A stretch of DNA of 64,000 nt from Mastigias papua (lineage: Eukaryota > Cnidaria > Scyphozoa > Rhizostomeae > Mastigiidae). This document shows positions 56,311 to 64,000 of the stretch, piece by piece. Made by a program: the position numbers and the translations under genes. The stretch spans positions 1,984,001 to 2,048,000 of the forward strand of contig OZ025276.1 of NCBI GenBank assembly GCA_964019165.1, in the 5' to 3' direction. Numbering within the stretch: position 1 is the stretch's first letter; each line of letters starts with the position of its first letter. The notes below the pieces were generated by a model, which worked only from the letters and a program-made list of their open reading frames with translations, was not told the DNA's origin and did no database searches.

Positions 56311-58047
56311 TTAACGGTAGTAAACACTAGGTCCTCTCGGCGTAAAACAATGGTCTTGCTGAATCAAATTTGGTCCTTGTGACGATGCGAGCACTGGATA
56401 TGGTCCTATAAATAACGGATTCTGGAATGACATCGGTGGAAACATCCTCCGTGGGTACATAGATGGTACAGGGTTATTCTGTAGTACGTTATGCCGAGTT
56501 GCAGATAACGAGTGTAACGCGGATATTCCTGCCTGAGAGTCAACTGGTGCTCCTAAGCCATAATACGACAATTTCATTTGTGGCTTTCTAACTCTTCTTG
56601 GACGTTCTTGTATGGGTGGTTCACCCTGAAGTTCAATATCTGGTCTTTGTTCTTGGCCAATATGATTTCCATCGTTGAAGATAGCAGGGGGTTGGTCAGC
56701 ATTATCTTGGTTATTTTCATCGCGAATCTTTCCTGTATCCTCATTATTGTCGACTGTAGAATCCTCGATGTTCACCTGCTCCTCAAAATAGGGTCTCGCT
56801 TGTTTCAACTGGATTGGTGAAAATGTTGGACATAAGTCTTCATCATCTTCTTGAACATCAGCTTCCGTAACTGCCATTTCCAGGTGCTCAGGTATGTGTT
56901 CGATTTCTGCAGCATGATTTGTTGTCTTCTTATTTGGACGTTTCCCTGTTGCCTTTTGTCTTTCCACATACGGAAGAAATGGGCATGGCATTAAAAGATT
57001 TCTGTGCAAAACCCTTGTCCTTCCATCTTGATTTTCTTGGCCGACCTCGTAAACAGCTGAAATAGGGTCTTTCCTATTTAGGACAATATACATCTTCTCT
57101 TCCCAAAATGAACGCAATTGTCCGGGACCTCCCCGTTCTATTACATTCTTTACCAGTGCTCGATCTCCAGGCTTAAGCTCAGAACTTCTAGCTTTCCTGT
57201 TGTATTCTTTGTGACCATGAGCACACTGTCCTGCTTTTTCTGCAGCGATACGATAAGTATCTGTCATAGCGTTTTTCCACTGTTTTAGGTACTCTGGGTA
57301 TCCTTTCCCTGTTGTAACCGTAGAATTTCCAAAGAAAATGTCAATGGGTAATCGTGGCTTTCTCCCAAACAAGAGCTCAAATGGCGAAAACCCGATGCTA
57401 TCATGACGTGTACAGTTGTATGCAAATGTCATTTTGTTCACATGGTCCTTCCAACGTATCTTCTTATTTTCATTCATTGATCTCAGCATGGCTAAAAGAG
57501 TTTGGTTGAATCTTTCACATTGTGCATTTCCCATTGGATGGTACCAGGAAGTTCTTGACCGGGTGATTCCTGTGAACTGCTCTAAGTGATGGAAGAGATC
57601 ATTTTCGAACTCACGGCCTTGGTCATGGTGGATTCGCTTGGGGAACCCAAATCTAAGAATAAAATCGTTGACTATTTTGTCAGCCGCAGTCTTTCCAGAT
57701 TTATTAGTGGTAGGGCAAGCTTGAGCGTAGCGAGTAAAATGATCTACCACTACTAAGATGTATTCATACCCTCCTATGCTTCTTTCCAAGTGCACAAAGT
57801 CAACGGATATCAATTCGAATGGCTGACTTGTGACAATGCTTTGGGCAGGAGCACGTGGTGGTAATGAAGGCCTTTTTCTCTGTAAGCAGGTACAAACTTT
57901 CGTTACATAATGTTCAATGTCTCTGGCCATATGTGGCCAATAGAAACGATCTCGTGCCAACTCTGTTACTCTTTTTGCACCCAAATGTCCCATGTCATCA
58001 TGAAGATGGCGAAGCACCAGTGGATGATACCTCTTTGGTAAAACCAA
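56311..58047 (-). CDS. pol: Gypsy copy 3 integrase, uninterrupted frame
   Basis: The 578-residue frame starts inside the polyprotein (first codon TTG), so it is the C-terminal part of pol rather than a free protein. Residues 16-54 hold the H-H-C-C zinc module (H16, H21, C52, C54 region with RFYWPHM). The catalytic triad is D83 (LISVDFVHLE), D142 (IHHDQGREFEN) and E178 (HPMGNAQCERFN), with the standard 35 residues between the last two. FSPFELLFGRKPRLPID and KPGDRALVKN mark the C-terminal DNA-binding part; the last 230 residues are an acidic, proline-rich tail. It is cut off from the polymerase by a LINE. Confidence 0.9.
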   Translation of the reverse strand: MVLPKRYHPLVLRHLHDDMGHLGAKRVTELARDRFYWPHMARDIEHYVTKVCTCLQRKRPSLPPRAPAQSIVTSQPFELISVDFVHLERSIGGYEYILVVVDHFTRYAQACPTTNKSGKTAADKIVNDFILRFGFPKRIHHDQGREFENDLFHHLEQFTGITRSRTSWYHPMGNAQCERFNQTLLAMLRSMNENKKIRWKDHVNKMTFAYNCTRHDSIGFSPFELLFGRKPRLPIDIFFGNSTVTTGKGYPEYLKQWKNAMTDTYRIAAEKAGQCAHGHKEYNRKARSSELKPGDRALVKNVIERGGPGQLRSFWEEKMYIVLNRKDPISAVYEVGQENQDGRTRVLHRNLLMPCPFLPYVERQKATGKRPNKKTTNHAAEIEHIPEHLEMAVTEADVQEDDEDLCPTFSPIQLKQARPYFEEQVNIEDSTVDNNEDTGKIRDENNQDNADQPPAIFNDGNHIGQEQRPDIELQGEPPIQERPRRVRKPQMKLSYYGLGAPVDSQAGISALHSLSATRHNVLQNNPVPSMYPRRMFPPMSFQNPLFIGPYPVLASSQGPNLIQQDHCFTPRGPSVYYR

Positions 58048-58242
58048 CTGCTGCGATGTTCTTCACTCGGTGAGACGTATCTTATAAAGCTCCGAGGCAA
58101 AGTTTATATTTTAGTTAATTTTGTGTGTGGAATGCATATTAAACATGAATAAAGAAATCATACATGCTTTAGAGATCTGCTCAAACCTATAAACAAGAAA
58201 CTAGATGACCTTCCGACAAAAGAAGATTTCAATAACCTGAGT

Positions 58243-58755
58243 ATGGGCCTATGCCAGGAGATAGCCTACGTGGAATCGAAGGTCAATCAAGTTGCAAGTG
58301 AGCTAAACGATGTTCAACAATATGTGAGGAGATACGACCTTCGTATATTCAATGTCCCGGTAGCAGAAATTGCAAACAAGGAAGTCTTCTACTGGGCTTT
58401 TGAATACTTCAACCATAAAGTGGGCATCAATATTGATAAAAAGGATATTGATAGGGTGCACTGTATTGGGAAAGAGAAAGGAGGTAAGGTTCAGATAATC
58501 GTCCGCTTCTGCTCATGGCAGCCTAGATGCATGGTTGTCCAGAACAGGAGAAGTGGTAACTATCCTATCAGGGTTGATCTAACCAAGAGTAACGTGGCCT
58601 TTTTTAATTATGTCAAAGATCTACTACCACAGTACTCCACCATGGCAAAGTATGCATTCATTGATATCAACTGCAAAATCGGAGTAAAGCTTCAAGACGA
58701 TAACTTATTTTTTTCAAAGTCTCTAGTGGAGCTGAAAAGCAAGCTAGAACCATAA
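58243..58755 (+). pseudogene. LINE ORF1 protein
   Basis: A coiled-coil start (IAYVESKVNQVASELNDVQQ) is followed by YVRRYDLRIFNVPV, the first strand of an RRM-like domain, and DIDRVHCIGKEKGGKVQIIV. A C-terminal part reads YPIRVDLTKSNVAFFNYVKD. This is the order of L1-type ORF1 RNA-binding proteins. The frame is open to both sides of the ATG; an earlier ATG at about 58146 would add residues but needs a frameshift. Function would be RNA binding and chaperoning of the LINE transcript. Confidence 0.72.
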
Positions 58756-59480
58756 AGAAATACTGAAATTTGTTAACGAATAACCACCACGACCTTTGTA
58801 GTACTTCCTCGGGGTTTTTGGAAAAGTTGTGTAGAACCATGTGTAGACTTTTGCTGTCAATTTTTGCATTCGCTGAGGTAAGTGGTTTGCATAAGCTGAC
58901 AAAAGCAGGTTTACAAATATTTTTCTGGATCAGTTTAATCTTATCATATCTTAATAGGTGCATTAAAATGAAGGGTAAATGATTGAACCATTACAAAATT
59001 AAAATTACGTATAGTGAGCCATATTTTGCACACCAAGTCAAAATAATTTTGCTACTGCTTTTTGCTTTTCAATGTAACTATATGATTCAATCTAAATGCG
59101 AACAAGAGATGCTATTTCACGGTCAATGTAATAGTTTACCACTTTTTTTGACTTGAGTTGGCCTGAGAGATTACTTTTATTTCGGAATGTGTTTGCGGCC
59201 ACATTATTTCAAATTGTTCTCCTCACGTTATTTGATTCTAATGCTGCTATTAATTTCTGGAAATGGTCAGCCCCATCCTGGGCCCTGTTCAGTTTGACAT
59301 AACTGCTCCTTACGTAGGAAACACGCTTGTTTAGAAGAGCGTAATATTTGTTGCAATGCATGTGATTCTTGGTGCCATGTTGCTTGTTTAAACATTTCAT
59401 TTCCCCAGGGAGAGCCAAACGGGAATAGTGCAGCATGGATTTGCAATCTTTGTTCCTCCTGTACCTTTTCTTCTGACCTT
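58756..59480. other. LINE inter-ORF spacer
   Basis: The 725 bp between ORF1 and ORF2 have no supported gene. A reverse-strand frame at 59209-59587 has no motif and is probably chance. Confidence 0.4.
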
Positions 59481-62423
59481 TTGTCATCACGCATCACAAA
59501 TTTTAAGTCCATAAACAGCTTCTCGATCCTTGATGAGGTACCAGAACAACACCATGTTACCAACTTAAATTCAAAACATGACAACATTCTCCATCTGACT
59601 TGTCACAAACAAGCCCTAAAAGGTCTTACTGTAAACGTAAATCATATTTTAGCAAAACGAGTAGAACTGCTGCAATATTTAGAAGACAATAGCATTGATA
59701 TTTTGATTGCCTGTGAGACAAAAATCGATGAAAATATATGTGACGCCGACTTAGGATTAGAAAATTTTGATATTTACAGGAAAGACCGAAATATTCACGG
59801 GGGAGGTGTTCTTGTTTCAGTAAAGAAACACGTAAAATCTAGAAAACTAGAAATTATAGAGACTGAATGTGAGCTCATCTGTATTGAACTGATAGTCGAA
59901 AATACGAGACCAGTTGCTATCTGCGCCTTTTACCGCCCACCATCATCTACCATCGAAGTAATGGAAAATTTGAAAGATGCATTAATGCAAATGGTTGCAT
60001 CCAGGAATACTACCCTTCTATTAAGCGGAGATTTTAATTTACCGGATATCAATTGGGAAACGAATGCATTAAAAGAAAATCCTTCACACCAAAGAGAGTC
60101 TAGGTTGTTTTTGGAAGCTGTTTCAGAGTTAGGTTTAAAACAGTTTGTTGATTTCCCAATAAGGGGGGATAATATACTTGACCTGATTCTAACTAACCAA
60201 GAGTTTAGTGTAAATAATGTGATATCGTGTCCCGGTGTTTCAGACCACGACATGATAATGTACGACTTTCACGTAAAAGCCGAAAAAATCATTAACAGAA
60301 CAAGGAAAGGTTATTTATATCATAAAGCTGACCTAATTGGTCGTAAACACTTTTTGCAGAGTGCATTTTCAAATTTTAGAGTATATGCGTCATCCATGAA
60401 TGTTGAGACTCAATGGGTATATTTCAAAAGTACGTTATTTGAAGCTGTCGATAACTTTGTACCTTCCAAAGTTTTAAAATCAAACTCTGGTTTGCCATGG
60501 GTCAATTACACAATTCGTCCTGAAATTCGCAAAAGAGAACGTCTCTATAAAAAGGCAAAGAGATCAGGATCTCCTATTGACACTCAAGCATTCAAACGCC
60601 AAAAAAGAAGAGTTAAATACTTAATAAATGCTAGCCACGATGATTACGTCAATAACTATATTTTATATGATGAAGGTATAAAAACAAAGCAATTTTGGAA
60701 ATATGTCAAATCGAAAAGGTCTTATAATTTGTCCATTAAGTGTCTGATTAGAAATAGTCACGTATTTACAAAGTCCAAAGGCATTTTAAATGCTTTAAAT
60801 GAAACTTTCTATGAAGCTTTTAGCCATGATGAACAATTGGAGAACATAAATCTAGATTCTGATGATAACGGTAATTTATCAATTATCCCAAATATGCCAA
60901 ATATTGAGGTAACTGTTCAAGGTATCAAAAGACTCATTGATGGACTTGACTGCAAAAAGTCTCCAGGGCCTGATAACATAAGCCCTGGGATATTGAAACT
61001 AATTCCACATGAAGTAGCAAAGTTTCTGGAAGTCATTTATAATAATTCTTTGGCAACCTCTGAAATACCAGAGGACTGGAAGATGGCAAATATTACCCCT
61101 CTCCATAAAAAAAGAGCGAAAAATAATCCATCTAATTATAGACCCATCTCACTCACTTCGATTCCCTGCAAACTTCTTGAGCATATAATAAAATCTTCTA
61201 TGTATAACCATCTGGAAAAATAAAGACTTATTACAAACAAGTAACATGGTTTCAGGAAGCACTTTTCTTGCACGACTCAACTTTTATCCCTTGTTCATGA
61301 TTTATGCCAAGCAATAAACGCTCAAGGGCAAACTGATATTATATTCCTCGATTTCTCAAAGGCCTTTGACAAAGTTTCAAATAGAAAACTTTTACAGACA
61401 TTAAATAGCTACGGTTTTAGAGGTCAGAGCCATTCTTGGATAAGAAGTTTCTTAACATCTAGAACTCAAGCAGTCGTTATGGATGGTGACAGGTCCTTCC
61501 CTTGTGAAGTGCTCTCTGGAGTTCCCCAGGGGACAGTTCTTGGCCCCATCCTCTTTTTGATATACATTAACGATATTGTAGATGGTTTACAATCCAATAG
61601 TAACCTATTCGCTGATGATTGTGCTTTATATTGAACAATAGAGACAGAAGAAGATAATAAAATATTACAGGATGATTTAAATTTGCTACATAATTGGGGG
61701 ATATGGTGGAATATGGATTTTAATGTCTCAAAATGCTTTTCAATGATGGTTACCCTGAATAGAAATGTTATTCATTGTAACTACCATATAAACGGGGTAC
61801 CAGTTCAAAACGTAGATTCATACAAATATCTTGGGGTTCACATTACTTCTAAAATACAGTGGAATAAAACAGGAGATCATATGATAGGTAAGGCAAATAA
61901 AACTCTAGGGCTGCTCAAAAGTAATTTCTCATCCTGCTCGAGTCATATCAGAGAGAGATTGTATTTGTCACTGGTTCGTCCCCACCTCGAGTATTCTTGC
62001 GACGTTTGGTCACCAAGCACCGAACACTTCAAGCATAGGGTGGAAATGGTTCAAAGGCATGCAGCCCACTTTGTAAAAAATGACTACTTTCAAACATCTA
62101 GTGTCACTGCCATGCTTAAGGAGCTTAAGTGGGATACTTTAGAATCGAGAAGGACATTTTTCCAATTGAAATTCGTTCATAAAATGTTCACCAGTCAAGT
62201 GGCTCTAAACCCTTTTGACTATTTTGAAAGAAACACTTACAGTAGTTTAAGAACTTCCCATTCGAAAAAACTCACATTAAAGTTTGCTCGTGTAAATGTT
62301 GTTAAAAACTCTTTCTTTTACTCTATTGTACCGTTATGGAATAGTCTGCCAACCAATGTTATTGAGCAAGTGAATTCAGATGTCTTCTTTGATTTATGCA
62401 AAACACATATCTCAGCGAATTAA
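59481..62423 (+). pseudogene. LINE ORF2, endonuclease and reverse transcriptase
   Basis: One frame runs the whole length with three stops. The endonuclease has LTVNVNHILAKRVELLQYL, ILIACETKIDENI with the glutamate, GGGVLVSVKK, FYRPPSS, LLLSGDFNLPDINWE and GVSDHDMIMYD. The RT starts with CKKSPGPDNISPGILKLIP and NYRPISLTSIPCKLLEHII. After TAA at 61221-61223 and TAA at 61242-61244 it continues with IIFLDFSKAFDKVSNRKLL, GVPQGTVLGPILFL and the catalytic NLFADDCALY, then TGA at 61633-61635. The C-terminus has YKYLGVHITSKIQWN and FYSIVPLWNSLPTNVIEQ. Confidence 0.9.
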
Positions 62424-62499
62424 CGTTGTGTTACAACATTTGTATCAACCATTGTGTCATTAAATGTATATATATGATGATGATGATGACTTTACTGGC

Positions 62500-63130
62500 T
62501 GTCTTTTGATATAATGCTCCATCTTTCCCTATCAGCAGCTTGCTCCATTCGTGCATAAGGGCTTTTACTTTGGCTGATTCACCATGTCGATCTTGAAATG
62601 TGGGCCTAATTGGCTGTTCTTTATAAGCTAAAACATGAGCAGTATCAGGATCTTCCTTTTGATCGTATGATATTACGTAGAGGCATGGGTGTGTACTTTC
62701 CCATGATGTTTGCATCTAATAACTGAACTGCATCTTTGTTGAGTGAAATTGCATGGATCCAGTTTACGTTACCTTGATCTCTTGCTGTTAACGCACTGAC
62801 AGTTGCAGCAAACTCACTCTGTGATGTTTCTAGGGTACATTCCTCCATATATGTCTCAATGTTTGTTGGCATTCTCGACAGGAAATCTGCGTCAATGTTT
62901 GCTTTCCCTGGCCGATACTTTATGGTGAACTCAAAATCTGCTAATGAAGCTATCCAGCCATACCCTGTAGAATTCAGCTTGGCTGTACTCATAACATAGG
63001 TCAAGGGGTTATTATCGGTGTATATGGCGAATGTCGGGGCATAAAACAGGTAGTCACGGAATTGTTCTGTCACTGCCCATTTTAACGCTAAAAATTCAAG
63101 CTTTCTTTCCTTTAAGGCTGCTAGGTTGCT
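62500..63130 (-). pseudogene. pol: Gypsy copy 3 RNase H and linker
   Basis: The frame reads ERKLEFLALKWAVTEQFRDY with the RNase H glutamate, then FAIYTDNNPLTYVM with an aspartate, FEFTIKYRPGKANIDADFLS and RMP at the domain end. The first half of the domain, including the first catalytic aspartate, is missing: the preceding frame jumps from YDLLKIEQPSS directly to LKERK. A frameshift near 62690 leads to QPIRPTFQDRHGESAKVKAL and DGALYQKTASK, where the LINE interrupts. Confidence 0.85.
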
Positions 63131-63960
63131 CTATTTTAAGTAAATCGTAGATAGGTTTGGCTATCCTGGAAAAGTTTTCTATATATCTACGATAAAACCC
63201 TAGCAAGCCTGTCAAATGCTGAACTTTGCCAACTGTCTTTGGAACATAACCCCGTAGCTTGAATAGTGCTTTTGTGCTCTCCGGATCCACACGATACCCT
63301 TCTTCAGACACAATTCGACCTAGATAAACGACCTCTCTTTTGAACATGTCACATTGTTCTGCTTTTAGCTTGATACCATTCTCTTTCAATCGTCTCAAAA
63401 CTTTCCTCACGTGCTCCACATGTTTGTCAAATGACTGAGTATACGATGACGTCATCTAGGTATGGTGCACAAAATTCATCTCTAAACTCCCCTAAGCAAC
63501 TCTCCATGTACCGCTGACATTCTGCTGGGGCATTTTTCAAGCCCATGGGAAGTCTGATCCATTCATAGAGACCCCAGGGGGTCACAAAAGCAGTGAAAGG
63601 ATGACTTTCAGGATCCATAAAGCCCTGATGGTAGGCCTTTCCTTGATCAATAGTAGAGAACCATTTCTGTCCTGACAAACTATCCAAAGTGTCCTGTATT
63701 CTGGGAATGGGATGACGATCTGCTGTTGTTTTGTTATTTAGTTCTCTATAGTCTATACAGAGTCGCATGGAGCCATCTTTCTTCCGGACAATCACACAAC
63801 AGCTGCTATACGGCGATTTTGACCTCTGGATGAACCCACGATTCAGGAAATCCTTGATATATCTTTTTAATTCGGGACAGCGGTTTTGGGACAGGAATGT
63901 AATGTTGCTGCACGGGGGTATGGTCTGACAAGATAATCTTATGTTTAAGACCCTCAGCAC
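63096..63960 (-). pseudogene. pol: Gypsy copy 3 reverse transcriptase
   Basis: The first part (63960-63427) reads [59 protein letters not shown] and the catalytic [12 protein letters not shown] one-base shift directly after it leads to [35 protein letters not shown] and LTGLLGFYRRYIENFSRIAK. The polymerase active site is intact. Coding continues beyond the window edge toward protease and gag. Confidence 0.88.
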
Positions 63961-64000
63961 ACCCTACATCTTGACTGCTTGTGCAAAAAGCATCCCGTTC
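63961..64000. other. Window edge
   Basis: The last 40 bp continue into the upstream part of Gypsy copy 3. Nothing further can be said. Confidence 0.4.

Larger units (their letters stand above)
58075..62490 (+). mobile_element. LINE (CR1/L2/Jockey-like) with ORF1 and ORF2
   Basis: The element lies between the RNase H and integrase parts of Gypsy copy 3 and ends in a (GAT)n tail, TATATATGATGATGATGATG, at about 62467-62490. It has an ORF1 (58243-58755), a 725-bp spacer and an ORF2 (59481-62423). The right junction is marked by the tail next to CTTTACTGGC, which belongs to the Gypsy frame ALYQKTASK. The left edge near 58075 is judged from where the Gypsy frame TSQQLVLPK stops. The repetitive tail makes the target duplication ambiguous. 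Confidence 0.82.
55640..64000 (-). mobile_element. Ty3/Gypsy retrotransposon, copy 3, with LINE inside, runs off the window
   Basis: The 3' LTR begins TGTGAGGACACTGCG at 55828 after the polypurine TGGGGGAGAG. Upstream are integrase (58047-56311), then a LINE insertion (about 58075-62490), then RNase H and reverse transcriptase to the window edge. Its LTR abuts the gag knuckle of copy 2, so copy 3 probably inserted into copy 2. The LTR end near 55640 cannot be fixed because the other LTR lies outside. Confidence 0.8.

Overview
This 64 kb window is eukaryotic, AT-rich and almost entirely built of transposable elements in various states of decay. I found no rRNA, tRNA, operon or confident host gene. 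The mixture of Ty3/Gypsy and BEL/Pao LTR retrotransposons, a DIRS-like tyrosine-recombinase element, several non-LTR elements and many DNA transposons (hAT, piggyBac, PIF/Harbinger, P/THAP, Mutator-like/SWIM), together with GT-AG splice signals, suggests an invertebrate metazoan such as a cnidarian, sponge or mollusc. The species cannot be fixed from the sequence alone.

Layout. 0.4-1.0 kb: a 546-bp palindrome that ends a reverse-strand Gypsy relic (1.0-3.5 kb). 4.5-7.0 kb: a Mutator-like/SWIM transposase relic split by a 1.1-kb hAT-like insertion with a 5-bp target duplication. 7.4-13.5 kb: a reverse-strand LINE split by a 2.9-kb hAT element with an open 585-codon transposase and a perfect 8-bp target duplication. 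13.5-22.3 kb: an 8.8-kb DNA transposon with inverted repeats of about 760 bp and an unfamiliar transposase. Two younger elements have broken that transposase: a 2.8-kb hAT-like element and a 1.46-kb non-autonomous LTR element. 22.3-28.0 kb: a reverse-strand BEL/Pao relic whose polymerase carries an (AT)58 microsatellite at its catalytic motif. 28.1-29.9 kb: a P-element/THAP relic running into a DIRS-like relic (29.9-31.7 kb).

32.6-33.3 kb: a MITE-like inverted-repeat element. 33.5-35.8 kb: a piggyBac transposase relic. 38.0-38.4 kb: a second palindrome. 39.2-41.5 kb: a second hAT-like transposase relic. 42.0-42.4 kb: a LINE 3' fragment. 43.7-44.2 kb: a LINE ORF1 relic. 45.6-47.8 kb: a PIF/Harbinger element with transposase and Myb-like genes in convergent orientation. 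From 47.8 kb to the window end there is a nest of elements: a reverse-strand Gypsy element with an RTE-type LINE inserted in its gag at an 11-bp target duplication, apparently followed by another Gypsy element that carries its own full LINE between RNase H and integrase.

Nearly every coding region is broken, but many breaks can be placed exactly because removing an insertion restores a reading frame. The hAT transposase at 10874-12631 and the Gypsy integrase segment at 56311-58047 are the longest uninterrupted frames. The window is best read as a layered record of transposition rather than a set of cooperating genes. Protein family calls rest on motifs recognised by eye; no database search was run.
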